A DNA stretch of 64,000 nt from assembly GCA_037042915.1 (NCBI GenBank), contig CM073203.1, forward strand, positions 1,054,001 through 1,118,000, written 5' to 3'. The DNA comes from Auricularia sp. M13 (Eukaryota; Basidiomycota; Agaricomycetes; Auriculariales; Auriculariaceae). A program made the translations under genes and the position numbers. Positions 43,258 through 54,800 of the stretch are shown piece by piece. The notes below the pieces were generated by a model that was not told where the DNA came from, ran no database searches, and saw only the letters and a list, made by a program, of their open reading frames with translations. Position 1 is the first letter of the stretch, and every line of letters starts with the position of its first letter.

Positions 43258-44503
43258 CTATCGCCTACTCGTCCGCGTCCTCGGTCGCTTCCTCGACCGC
43301 TTCCTCGTCCTCCTCCTCGGACTCCTCCTCGACCTCCTCCTCGGCCTCCTCTTCCTCCTCGCTCGAACGGATTGTCGATCGACTCGTCGATCGACTGGCC
43401 GAACTGCTGCGCTTGCCACTGCAGCATCCGGTACAACATCCGCTCGATGTTGTGCACCGAATTGTTCGTCCACAGGGCGTGGTTCTCCACGACCCTGCGG
43501 TGCTCGGCCGTCTTCGCGTGATCCTCGGCCGCCCGCGTCCCCAGCGTCGTCCCTCGACGATCCGCACCTTCTTGGGGTGCTCGGGGCGACGCACTCGGCG
43601 ACGCCGCCCTCTTCTCGCCGCGCGGCACGAAGGGGCTTGCCCGAGTGCGTGCACTTGCCGCGGCTCTGGTTGCACGCGGTGCAAGTGTTCGAGCGGTGTG
43701 CTCGAACGCACGGACCGCCGCGCTTGACGCAAGCCTCGCACTACTCGTCGTCAGTCCCGGCGAGCAAAACACGAACAACCGAAGACTTACCTGGCTCGGG
43801 AACCGCGTCCCGTACGGCACCTCCGGCCACCTATCCGTGAACTTGCCGCCTGCGCGCGGCTTGGGCTTGGGCTTGGGCTTCGCGGCCGGCGCCACCGGGC
43901 TCGCGAGCTCCTCGACCTCGTCGTCGTCCTCGAGCGTCTCGCCCGCCCCGAGCGACGGCGAGCGAGCGACCACGACCGGCGCGGGTTTCGGCGCGACCTT
44001 GCGCGGCGCCTGAGTCGTCTTCGCGCTCTCGACCTGCAAAATAAGCGCACCTTAGCAACGTCCCGCAATCGCGGGAGCTCGACCCATACCTCCATGGCCT
44101 TCCGCCTCTTCGGCGGCGACTCGGTCTCCCTCGCGTCCTTCGCCGGCGCCTTCGTGCTCGTGGTCGGCGCCTTCGCCGGCGACGCCTGGCTCTTCGTCGC
44201 CTTGGCGCCCGCGTCCGCCGCGATCTTGGCCACGCGCTCGGCCAGCATCCCAAAGCGTCGCTGCGCCGCCAGGCGCAGCTCGGCCTTCGCCTGGCGCCTG
44301 CGCGCGCTGAACGCCTCGATCGCGTCGAGGTCCTCCTCGTCGACGGCCTCTTGCTGTAGGCCGCCGAATGTCCGCTTCGCGTCCTCGTGCGCTGCGATCA
44401 GCGCCTCCATCGTCGGGTCGTCCTCGAGCGACCTCATGACGGCGCCGACGGTCTTGCGGTCGTACGCGGTGGCGACGTCCTCGAGCGATTCGTATCGCGG
44501 CAT
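43258..44503 (-). CDS. Antisense Cys-rich accessory gene of element E (three exons, 377 aa)
   Basis: Minus strand, between pol and the 3' LTR. Exons 44503-44090, 44033-43791 and 43734-43258 with GT-AG introns of 56 nt join in frame. The N-terminus (MPRYESLEDVATAYDRKTV) is helical and acidic/basic; exon 2 is Pro/Lys-rich; exon 3 opens with a Cys cluster, CVKRGGPC then CTACNQSRGKC, resembling part of a fungal zinc-cysteine domain. The last 100 codons are Arg-rich; the other two frames there are also open (one acidic, one RGG-rich with a plausible helical stretch), so the true C-terminus may differ by a frameshift. Not related by eye to the A/B antisense gene. A TTAAAA box lies upstream near 44560. 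Confidence 0.7.
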
Positions 44504-44688
44504 GGTGGGCGGCGGGCAGAAGACAAGAGTGGTTCGACGATTCAACTCCCGACCCAACCACTTTTAATCTGCGCCCGACCCGTTCCGACCCGACCCGATC
44601 TTTTGGCCCCATTCGGACTCGAGTGCGTGCTATCTCATTTTTTCGTATTCACCTTGCGTTGCTGCAGTCCTTCGTGGGCTCAGGACGT

Positions 44689-44700
44689 AAAGGGGGGATA
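44689..44700 (+). promoter_or_regulatory. Polypurine tract of E
   Basis: AAAGGGGGGATA one base before the 3' LTR; the plus-strand primer site expected of Ty3/gypsy elements. Confidence 0.8.
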
Positions 44701-44701
44701 C

Positions 44702-45423
44702 TGTTACGCCCGTGCCCCGGTCCGCGGACCTCACGTGCTCTCGGCATCACTCGGCGTCATTCTACGTCACTCGGCCAACTCGGTCAACTCGGTCAAGCTC
44801 CCGAATACCCGGCTTATCTCCCCTCGTGTTCATATGCTCGGGATATGTTCTCCTCATCGTCCTCTACCTCTAGACCTCTCCCTCACTTCTCTAGCTTCTC
44901 TCCTTATTCGCATACATCCACCTAACTCGCCTTGTCCCTACTGTATCGATAGTGTTCATATCCGGTTCGCTCCACTCGTCTTAGTCATTCGCCTCTCGTC
45001 ATTCGCCCGATCCCCCGATACCTTACCCACTCGCTCTTACTCATCCTATCGGCCGATGACGACGATCTCTATTGATCTGAGGCCCCTCTCCTTCGTCTCT
45101 AGGATACACTCCGAGTACATCGGATCACCTCCCCAGGTATAAAAGACCCTCGACTTTGTATCTAGCTCCCCAGTTACGAAATCGACATAGTCGTGCCCCT
45201 CGCACACTCTATCTCTCTCTCTCGACTTCGCCTCTGGGTTCTCCCCTCGCCCGACTTACTCGTCTGAGTTCTCTGTTGCTCGCGGTCCCTCGGTCGTGCT
45301 ACTCGACGTAGCCGGTGTGCTCAATAACGCACCGAAGGCTCTAGTTGTTCGTTCGAGTGTTCTCTGCGCCCGGACGTTCGACTATCCTTGCAACCAAACC
45401 CCCAAGGCACAGCAGGCTTAACA
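44702..45423 (+). repeat. 3' LTR of element E
   Basis: 722 bp, nearly identical to 31317-32039. Followed by the TSD copy GTATC. Confidence 0.94.
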
Positions 45424-45428
45424 GTATC

Positions 45429-45616
45429 TCGACAACCAGTGCTCAAATTCTCTGAATGAGGGCCTCTTTCTGCTTCCCCCAGTGTCCCTAATGTGTGTGC
45501 TCCATTGCAAGTAATCAAAAGTTTGTATGCTGAGAGACAGGAACTGCTATTGCTCGATATTCACACACTCAGCTGCTGTATAACAAGTTCGCACTCGATG
45601 ATAGACACCTCCTGAT
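45429..45616. other. Unassigned flank between E and the hAT MITE
   Basis: No feature recognised. Ends with the 8-bp TSD copy CTCCTGAT (45609-45616). Confidence 0.4.
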
Positions 45617-46192
45617 TAGGGCTGCCACCCGTACCCGTTACGGGTACGGCCGTACAAAAACGGACCGTACACTCGCTGCAGGGCAGCTCTGACGGTACGG
45701 GGACGGGTTCCTGTATGGCCGTATACAGGTTGAGCCCGTATACTGGATGACACGCACTCCGGAAGCAATTTCTCGGGCAGCATGCGGAGAAACGGAGAGA
45801 ATACCGATAAGTATTGCATTCTGAAAGCCCTCCGTAGCTGGGACACGTAAAGCAAAGACCTGGACACTCGTTCAGTGCATCTTTGGCGGCGTGGGAAGAC
45901 TGCATTTACCTCCGTGCAGGACCGCAAGCCCCTTCCTGACCGTATCTTGAGCGTAAGTTCACCTGAAAACACATATATGACGCACTGAACGCACCAAGGA
46001 CAGCTTTTCTGACGGTATCAGCCTCAGGTAGCATCTAAAACCACGAGTAGCACCCGTAACCCGTCTACACGGGTGTACGGCCGTTGGCAAACGGCCGTCG
46101 CAGTACGCGACTTGGAGCCTTGACGGTACGGGTACGGACCCGTACCGTCTGTACCGTATACCCGTTTTGTACGGATACGGGTGACAGCCCTA
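45617..46192. mobile_element. hAT-type MITE
   Basis: 576 bp with perfect 8-bp TSD CTCCTGAT (45609-45616, 46193-46200) and ends TAGGGCTGCCACCCGT/TAGGGCTGTCACCCGT. Many short GTACGGGTACGG-like palindromes within; no transposase. Confidence 0.92.
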
Positions 46193-46200
46193 CTCCTGAT

Positions 46201-46764
46201 GATGAAAAGTCTGAAATGCGAGAATACTGTGGCTCACTAGCCACTCGTGAATCTGATTCCTGGAGGATATATGTCGATTCTCTGGCTCTCCTGCGCCTTT
46301 TATATACGCAATCAGCTCCGAATGAAGTCATTATGAGTCACTGAGGTATCCTAGCTATTGAGAGTCCGGTTCTGTAAATGAGTAAGGTCTGGAGACTGTA
46401 TCTGGCACCAGCGATAGCAACAGAGCTAGCATTGGCTCCATGCACTCTGGGTTGCTTCGCCAGCACAGATATAGCGCTAGGACACAAATAGAACATCTTG
46501 GACTTGCTTGACACATGTGTGATTCATCATACCTAATGTGCAGTCTTTGAAGCTAGGCAATGATCCCATTCGCACTGCTTGGGAGGCTTTGGCATTAGGC
46601 AAATGAGCGCAACCACATGGGATCTTTCACTGAGGCAACCATGCAGGTATCATCTCGGCTTTGCCTGCTTCTTCCACCCTTTTGCTTGAAGTGTGCTTAC
46701 CTGCTTGCAGTGTCACACAGCACCAGGTGCCATCAGTCATAGCCACAGTTCCATTATCTAGCTA
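46201..46764. other. Unassigned flank between hAT MITE and repeat R
   Basis: No gene or element recognised. Short frames exist but lack any family signature. Confidence 0.4.
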
Positions 46765-47075
46765 CAGAATGGCCAATTTTGCCCATACCGGCAAATTCCG
46801 AAAGTTGCGCACAAAATTAAGCGCGCGTGCGCAAGTTTCGGAAATTGCCGGAATCGAGTATTGTGATGTAAACTGAGCTGAAAATGTATATTGAAAGTTT
46901 GTTTGGAGCTATTAGATGACAAAGGGGGGAATCTGAGCTGTGTAATATGTTCTTGTGGCGAAACCTCAAGCTGGTGACACAGTCTGAATCAATCGGTAAA
47001 TCCCAGCCTCTCCCCTGTCTTCTCCTTTGATCTGCTCAGAGCCCACTCACCTCAGCAGCATCATAATGAGCAGCA
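46765..47075 (+). repeat. Repeat R, second copy, left part
   Basis: Inverted match to 30885-31180. Interrupted by element C at the 7-bp sequence AGCAGCA (47069-47075 and 63872-63878); continues at 63872. Confidence 0.87.
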
Positions 47076-48236
47076 CACCCCAGGCAGTCACGACGGAACT
47101 TAAAATACATCCGAAGGGGGGTTTCCCAGTATCAGAACAACCCCCCTTAAATTTGTCCGGCGGCCAGGCTGCGTCGGCCGCTGGCGACGTTGGCCGGCGG
47201 TGCCGTCGTTTAAGCGGCCACCGCCGCGCGCTCGTCGGCCGCCGCCCTCTGCTCATCGGCCATCACAGCCTGCTCACTGGCGGCCGCCCCCTGCTCGACG
47301 GCGGCCACCAGCGCTTCCGGCAACTCCCGGAGCTGGCGCTACTGGCCTCGGGACCGGTCGGAAAGATCCTAAAATTGATCGTCGGGCTGTCCAATGCTTC
47401 GTCGGCCATCATGACCACCGGCGCTTAATTTATTGTTCGCCGGCCAGCCTGGGAACTGGCGCTTCCTCGGCTTCGCCGGCGGCTGGTCGGAAATGACCGA
47501 TACTGGTCGGCGAACATTCTTCTCCTTCAGTGGCGAGCGTGCACACCGGCGCTTAATTTCTGTTCGTCGGCAGTATGCTCACCGGCACTTAATCAGCTTA
47601 GCCAGCGGCCGGCACAAAACGGCCAATGGTGCTTTCAATCCTTCATGAGAAGACAAACACTTAATGCATTTCTCATCAGCCAGCTGTGGACCAGTGACCA
47701 GCACTTAATCAGCTTTGCCAGCGGCTGCTCAGAAACGGCCGCGGAGGTTGTCAAGCCTTCAGCAGCAGCCATGCAGACCAGCCCTTTATGGATGTATTGA
47801 TGGCAGGGCAGGGAATCACACTGAAGGCAAACCTTGGCCACCAGCAAAGGAATGCTTGGCCGCTGGCGAAGTAGGCCGGCGAAAGAGTATTTGGCAGCTA
47901 CACCACTTTTTCCAGCTGTCCAATGCAACAGAAAAGCCGTCAAAGTGTCTATCAGCATAGTTTTTCAGTGCCTGGCAAAGGAACGCTCAGCTGCTGGCGA
48001 AGAAAGGCTTGGCTGCTGAGGAATGCACATACCTCTGCCGGCGAACAAATATGTGGCCGCCGGCGAAGTGTTCAGTGGCGGATGATGGCCAGATATCACT
48101 GAAATGAATCTCTTTGAAACTTCGACTGTATGAACCCATATATACTCACATGGTCCCAGCGAATTATGAGACTCCCAGGCTGTCTGGATAGAGTGCTATT
48201 CATGCTTCAAGTGAGGGATCACAACATGCAAACCAT
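47076..48236 (+). repeat. C left terminal inverted repeat, outer part
   Basis: Inverted match to about 62597-63871, with several short gaps. Continues beyond FB1 at 50064-50330. Rich in CGCCGGC-type repeats (for example 47470-47620). Confidence 0.88.
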
Positions 48237-50063
48237 TGCTCCAATCGTCAGGCTCAAATGATAAAATTGTGCTGTCTGAGATCCCTGAAGGTGTTCCAGG
48301 TTACGCATCGTCAGTAGTTACGTTAGTTGGTCTCTGGTGCGAATGGCCACTTTTTGCTCAACAATGATCAGTTCGCCCAGAGAGGGTTTGTTAATTATAT
48401 CCTTAGCAAATATCGCTGCGGGTTGAAGGACAACATAAAAGATTTTCGAGATATTGTGCAGGTCTGTATATTTTGAAATGATGGTGCAGTGCTCATTTTC
48501 GCCGGCCGGCCTCCCAAGGCCAATAGACCTCAGACTTTGAGGTCAGACATTGCTCCACGCATGCTGATCTATTTGAATGTGTCCATAACATCCAATCCTA
48601 GAGTTTAACTGCAGGGGATGCGGAATTGGTGGAGGAATTGCATTCGCAAATCCGATCCTCAGTTTCTGTCCAGAAGTACCTTCACCCAGAGCGCATTTGC
48701 TAATTATATTCTTAGAAACTTATGGTGCGTATGCCAGAACATCATACAAGATTTTGGAGACAGTTTTCAGGGCTGTATATTTTGAGGCTATGGTGGTGTG
48801 AGCGGTTTATCGCTCCAAGCCTTCCCACCCTCCTAGACCTCAGTACCCGACCTTATAACATGCTCTAAGCCCATGGGACTATTGTATAGTATGCCCACAT
48901 GAACCTCCTGAAGTTTGAATGCAATTGATTAAGAACTGGTGGAGAAATGACATGCGCATGTGGTGGAACTGAGTTGCAGCCAAGTTCACCATGAATTGCA
49001 CATGCAACCTACCCCACTTTCCAGGTCGAGTGTCTCAGCGCCCATATAACACGTTATCTCAAGGATGGCATTGGGTACACTAGTTTTATGCGGTCTCAGT
49101 CCCTGAGAAGCATGGACTGGAGTGTGGTGTGAGTTGCAGTCTGTTCACCAGGATAAGCAGTTGGAACCTACTCCACACTCCAGTCCATGCTTCTCAGGGA
49201 CTAGAACCTCATAGAACCAATGTACCCAATGCTATACTTGAGATAACATGTTATATGGGCGCTGAGACACTCGACCTGGAAAGTGGGGTAGGTTGCATGT
49301 GCAATTCATGGTGAACTTGGCTGCAACTCAGTTCCACCACATGCGCATGTCATTTCTCCACCAGTTCTTAATCAATTGCATTCAAACTTCAGGAGGTTCA
49401 TGTGGGCATACTATACAATAGTCCCATGGGCTTAGAGCATGTTATAAGGTCGGGTACTGAGGTCTAGGAGGGTGGGAAGGCTTGGAGCGATAAACCGCTC
49501 ACACCACCATAGCCTCAAAATATACAGCCCTGAAAACTGTCTCCAAAATCTTGTATGATGTTCTGGCATACGCACCATAAGTTTCTAAGAATATAATTAG
49601 CAAATGCGCTCTGGGTGAAGGTACTTCTGGACAGAAACTGAGGATCGGATTTGCGAATGCAATTCCTCCACCAATTCCGCATCCCCTGCAGTTAAACTCT
49701 AGGATTGGATGTTATGGACACATTCAAATAGATCAGCATGCGTGGAGCAATGTCTGACCTCAAAGTCTGAGGTCTATTGGCCTTGGGAGGCCGGCCGGCG
49801 AAAATGAGCACTGCACCATCATTTCAAAATATACAGACCTGCACAATATCTCGAAAATCTTTTATGTTGTCCTTCAACCCGCAGCGATATTTGCTAAGGA
49901 TATAATTAACAAACCCTCTCTGGGCGAACTGATCATTGTTGAGCAAAAAGTGGCCATTTTCACCGAGCACCGACCAATGCATGTACTCACAATTCACAGC
50001 CTGGACCATCTTCAGAGATGACAAACAGCACACTTTTACCATTTGAGCTTGACGATTGGAGCA
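48237..50063. mobile_element. FB1: foldback element in the C left TIR
   Basis: 1827 bp; ends TGCTCCAATCGTC and complement; probable 2-bp TSD AT (48235-48236, 50064-50065). The same point in C's right TIR (near 62597) is uninterrupted. Inner arms about 48340-49126 and 49173-49975 are almost identical with a 46-nt spacer; the outer 100 bp of each arm are clearly diverged from one another. No convincing gene. Confidence 0.9.
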
Positions 50064-50330
50064 ATCTTCTGTAAAATTTCATGGTGCTCGTGAGCGGTCA
50101 CGGTGTTCACGAGCACGTGAACAAGAATACAACCCCCCCTGCTTATGAACAAGCCTGAACAAGCCCATTTGTTCTCCGTGTTCACGGACTGCTCACAAGC
50201 ACCCTATCGTGTTCACTGAGCGCACAGAGACGGCTGCTGAACAGCTCGACTGGCCTGGGATTGTATTTGCTCTCGTGTTCTCGCTCTCACAGAAAACAAG
50301 TTTGTACAAAAAAAAAAATACAATTTGGGT
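50064..50330 (+). repeat. C left terminal inverted repeat, inner part
   Basis: Inverted, loosely conserved match to about 62330-62596, with GTTCACGAGCA-type short repeats on both sides. Confidence 0.65.
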
Positions 50331-50375
50331 TCTCATGGATACGATACATGCGCGCACACCCTGCACAGCTATTGA

Positions 50376-52457
50376 TTAGGCCTGCCCTGCATTGCCCCTG
50401 CCACTGGAACTAGCTGCTGCCCCCGCCGCTGCCGCCGCTGCCGCCGCTGCCGCCGCCGCCTTTTCCGCTGCCTGTGCACGCTTGGCTGCTTTGAAAGCGG
50501 CCTGATTCTGCAATAATAGCTCCTCGTCGTCTTCATCGTCACTCTGCTCAGCGTCGTCCGAGTCGTAGGCGCCGCAAGATTCCCTATCCGCGAGTCAGAA
50601 AGACGAGAAATGAATCGAATCACTCACATGGCTGCCCTGTACCATTGCGAGCGGTCTTCCGCGAAGCTTGAGACGAGCTCCTCGTCGTCACCAAGGAATT
50701 CGGACAGCTTATCGAATAACTTGTTGTATTTGTCGCGATACGCTTCGGCGCTGAACGCAATCGTCGTCTCCTTGCCGGTCTTCCATTGCTCTAGGGCACA
50801 CTGCAACTTTCGGCAGGTCAGCAGCGTTCGAGTAGACTCGAAGACTCACAGTAACCGCTGAAAGCGCAAGGAGGCGCATAGGTATCGGATCGAACATTGC
50901 TGTGTAAGACTCGTCGCGTCCGAGGTTGTAAGCGGCCTTCGATGACAAGAAGATAGCCTGCACAATGAGAGCCCGAAGGGCCCGATGCTCGAAGATACCA
51001 GACGAGAGCTAGCTGGGCTTAGCGATGCAGAATAGAAGGAGCACCTGGTACGCACTTTGGTCGGGTCCTCGTAAATGTAGGCATGCTTGCGAAGAAGATT
51101 CTTCACAAGAGCACGCCGAGCCTTCGCAGTTTCGCACTCCTTCGGTTTGTAATATTCATTGACGACATTCTTGGCAACCACCAGCAGGTGGTTACGCAGT
51201 GCTGAAGCGCGGTGGAAGGCCTCGCAAAAGATTCAGTTTGTCAGACAGGAGCAAAGCACAGCTACGTACGAGTTTCGCGATGTCACGAATGAACATATCG
51301 TCGTCCATGCGAAGAAACCGCTTCTTGTCCTTGGCTAGACCGTCCTTGGAAGCCGCCTCTATCTCGGGTTTGAGGAATGCGATGGTTTCTGTGAGCGTGG
51401 CAAATCCGTTCTGCGTTAAAATAAACACCAAGTACTTTGGCTTGACCTTCTCGAAGATGGACCGTGTGGCTGGCGAGAGTAGTGATTCGAGAGTTTCGTG
51501 TTTGCGACTCGGATTTGCGCGACGAGCATAGGGCGTGCACACGGGCTGCACAACATTGCCACTGGATGTGGCTGCAGGCTGCGTCTGGGCTGAAGACTGC
51601 GTCGCGGCCGCTCCCTGCGTCGCGGCTGAAGACTGCGTCGTGACTGCTTGCTGCGTTGCGGGAGTTGAGGAAGTCGCTGGGTGGTTCGGAGTCGTGGGCT
51701 GAACGGTCATCGTCGGTGGTGCTGCATGGCGAGAATCTGAACCACGAGGTTTGGGTAGTGGGCGCGACAGTGCAGTACTTTCAGCAACGGTGACCTGCGG
51801 CAACGTCAGAACCTGCAAACGAGAGCACAATGCTTACCGTAGGGACATTGGCGCCCGTACGCTTGCGTTTCTTTGGCGCTGGCGTCTCGGCCTCCGACTC
51901 ACTATCTGCAGGAAACATGAGCGTGTATACAGACAGTGAGAGAACACAAAACTTACCACTGTGTACCCGTTTCCCACGTCGTTTCTTCGCGGCGACCTCG
52001 GACTCAGACTCGATGTCGCTGCCATCACCGTTACCGTCCTCGTCCTCAGACGAACTCTGGTACTCATCGCCGCTAGCGGGAGTGCGGCGCCAATCTTCAT
52101 CTTCTTCCTCGTCGTCCTCGTCGTCCTCCTCATCATCATCTTGCTCGGCCTCGACAGTTGGTGTAAATGCACGAGGCCGTCCGTTCTTCCCGCGCATCCG
52201 CCTAGCCTCCTGCTCTTCTGCCTCTCGCTCCCACTGCTTCAGGGTAGCAGCATTGGCTTTGACGCGCGCGAGGATTTGGGCGTCGGTCAGGGTGGTTGAT
52301 CCTAGGCAGTATGAGCAACAAGCAAAATTCAATCTTGTCGCGCACCCTTTGTTTTCGCTTTGCTGGCCGACTTGGTCGATGTCTTGTTTTTCTGATGCCT
52401 TTTGGACGCCGGCTCTGCTCGCTGCTCTGCCTGTTTCTTCGCTCGTGAAGCAGCCAT
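50376..52457 (-). CDS. DUF6532-like cargo gene of element C
   Basis: Minus strand, ATG 52457 (MAASRAKKQAEQRAEPASK), about eight exons with 45-60 nt introns, stop 50376-50378. N-terminal half is basic then strongly acidic (EEDDEDDEEEDED), with nuclear-localisation-like KKRKR and a Gln/Thr/Ala-rich linker. The C-terminal half (ALRNHLLVVAKNVVNEYYKP, AIFLSSKAAYNLGRDESY, MRLLALSAVT, CALEQWKTGKE ... YRDKYNKLFDKLSEFLG) follows the layout I associate with the fungal DUF6532 family. The tail is Ala-rich. No stops were met inside proposed exons, so it looks intact. It may be a second transposon protein or a captured host gene. Confidence 0.6.
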
Positions 52458-52529
52458 GGCGGTGGAACAAGGAAAGGATGTGAAGAACCACACGACAGTA
52501 AACTCCGCCCATGTTGTGCGATGCGTGGC

Positions 52530-54730
52530 TCACCACGCATCGTAGATCATGTGCACCAAGTCAAGGCTAGAGCGGGATGCAGAAGCACATTGTGGGAACC
52601 ACGACGCCTGCGTCAAGCCGCGAGTTGCGCAGCATCGTGCGGTTCTGCAGTATGAGATCGACACCGTGCTCCGAGCGCGCTCATCTTCGCGGCTCGTCTG
52701 CACAGCTCGCCTCACGCGTCGAGCGACGCGGTGCTGGCATCCTGCCCCGGCCGCCTCCTACCTGCGCCTTGTGGTCCTCTGCGAGCACCGCATCGCTCGC
52801 GCTGTTCGCCGGCTGCTGGTGGAGGTGCTGCTGAGCCATCTTGTCCAGCAACGCCGACAGCGCGACCGCTCGTGCCCTGGCGGTCAGCCACCGTGCGGCG
52901 CAAGATGAGCATGGGGTTGTCGACCAGCACTTCGTCCTGCGCACAGAACATGTACTGGCCCACCCTCCGCTGGCTGTCTCTGCACCTGGACCTTGGCGCG
53001 CGCGGGATTGCTGTGCTCACGCTGTACGAGAACATTGCGTGCACGTCGTAGATCGCCGCGAGCACCACGCGCGAGTTGTCGAAGTAGCCAAAGAAGCTGC
53101 TATCGAAGCAAAGTGTTCAGCCCCTCAGTCAGTCGGACCGCAACGTGAACATGAACGTACTGAGCAAGAAACTCGCCAACATGCGCCTGCACATCGGGCG
53201 GTATGACACCCGGTTTCATTGCAACAGGGAACATTGTCGCCGGCGGGACGGCTGCAACCGCCGCAGCCTCTGCACTGCTCGTGCTAGGCACGTCGAAGCT
53301 GATCTTGCAACACCACACCTTGTGTGCGGCAGGTGGGACTGGAGCGCCCCGACAGCAGCCCGCGGGTCCGAGCCCGTGCGCGGCCTTGTTATGTTGAGCC
53401 GCGAGGATATCATGGGCGGCTAGCGGGGTCGATGAGCGTCAGCACAATTGAAATAAGACAAGACACGAGAGGCAAGACGCAAGACGCACCGCGCCGCTGC
53501 TTCTTCTACTGCACGCAGGCCGCTTGCGCTCGACCTGCATGACATCCACATCTTCATTACTCTGTGACCCTTGAGGACGGTGCTTGCGGTGTAGCTCCAG
53601 AATCGTGTGGACCGTTGCACCGATGTCGACGTTGTGTGAATCAAGACGCTCGCGTAGCTGGGAGCGCTGCAGCTGCGTCCACTTGCACGAGCAAGCTGCT
53701 ATTATGTATATCCACGCCCATGGCAGTCACACAGCAATGCTAGTGTAAGATTCATGGCGCCTGGATGAACGAGCGGCATGCTACGACACGGCGGTCTGCG
53801 AAGCGCGGAGTAAAAGTCGGTCTGGACTTTTACTCCGCGCGACGTGGACTTTTACTCCGCGCAACTTTGCGCGTCGACCTCTTATGCTTTAGCTCACTGC
53901 CACTGCCGTCTGTGGCTCCTCAATGTGGCCTGGCTCTGTCTACCGATTTGCGACATTCTGATGCTTAAGATGCTCGCAATGTTGGCACTCTATGCCCAGA
54001 ACCGAGCCGTGCTCGTGAACTCCTGAACATGGATGATGCTATTCCGTTCGATGCCGTTCAATACAGGATATTGTCCATGTCGTGCGTTCGCTTCATCCTC
54101 CGTCTATCGACACCTGCCGTGTAGCTGCATTCGGTCCCTGGTGAGCGACGCTCCCAGATCCAGTCCAACATTTCGTCTGCCATCTGCAGTGCATCAGCAT
54201 GGCTATACTTCAACTTGCACGGTACTGGCCTTTCCGCTATCTGCCAATAGAGCGTCCTCGAGTTCTTCGAGGGTTATAATGGCATAGCGTATGGTCTTGC
54301 ATCGAAATGACCGATTTTCTTCTCCAGCTCGTCGACTCTGAATCTCGTACGCTGGGCTAACCACTGGGTGGCTGCAGTGACGCTTGGGGAGCAGGAACCG
54401 AAATTCCGTTATAATTTTCCCCTGCGGTCAGTCAGCTACAGTACTGCGTGTCTCGGCGGGGATCATGCATACCTCGCAGTTGTCGAACATTTCGCTGCAT
54501 TCCAGAATCACATCCTCCTCGGTTACCGTTCCATTTGTCAGTGCCTGAAACGCAGGCTTCTGGACGATGTGGATTACGAGGTCATGCTCGGGGCGTTTGG
54601 CGTCAACGAGGTGAAAGATGCGGCGAAGATTAAGCTGTGGGCGCTCTTGCATGATACCGTCATCGTCGGGCACCTGGCGAAGAGCAGGGACGCAGAATCC
54701 GCGCCTGAAGACGGCAAGTAGGCACAACAT
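52530..54730 (-). CDS. Unrecognised multi-exon gene of element C
   Basis: Several minus-strand segments look coding and are linked by plausible short introns: 54730-54480 (start MLCLLAVFRRGFCVP, PEHDLVIHIVQKPAFQAL), around 54230-54060 (DALQMADEMLDWIWERR), 53680-53530 (LRERLDSHNVDIGATVHTI), 53330-53155 (KISFDVPSTSS, PPDVQAHVGEFLAQY) and 53102-52900 (FFGYFDNSRVVLAAIYDVHA). I cannot fix the exon set or name a family. It lies divergently from the transposase, and D sits in the shared promoter interval. A short inverted/direct repeat lies within at 53803-53862, presumably in an intron. Confidence 0.4.
53803..53862. repeat. GACTTTTACTCCGCGC inverted and direct repeats
   Basis: A 16-bp arm (53803-53818) is the complement of 53825-53840, which recurs directly at 53847-53862 (22-bp period). 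Could form a strong hairpin. Confidence 0.85.
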
Positions 54731-54800
54731 GAGCCAGAGGTGTGAGCTTCGGGGTTGAAATCTTGTGGTGCCAAAGAGCCGGTGGTGCGTGGTGCCGACG

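Larger units (their letters stand above)
31317..45423 (+). mobile_element. E: Ty3/gypsy chromovirus-like LTR retrotransposon
   Basis: LTRs 31317-32039 and 44702-45423 (TGTTACGCC...CTTAACA) with the 5-bp TSD GTATC (31312-31316 and 45424-45428). The LTRs differ at about three positions. Order: LTR, gag (split by G), pol (protease-RT-RNase H-integrase-chromodomain), antisense Cys-rich gene, polypurine tract, LTR. Coding damage is limited to the G insertion and three one-base indels. Confidence 0.94.

Noticed and set aside
45540-46340. Short frames flanking the hAT MITE that appear to join when the MITE is removed
   Set aside because: The joined frame is short, hits stops quickly and resembles no family I recognise.
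49824-50042. Small gene in the right arm of FB1
   Set aside because: The 72-codon frame is broken in the mirrored left arm and lacks any signature.
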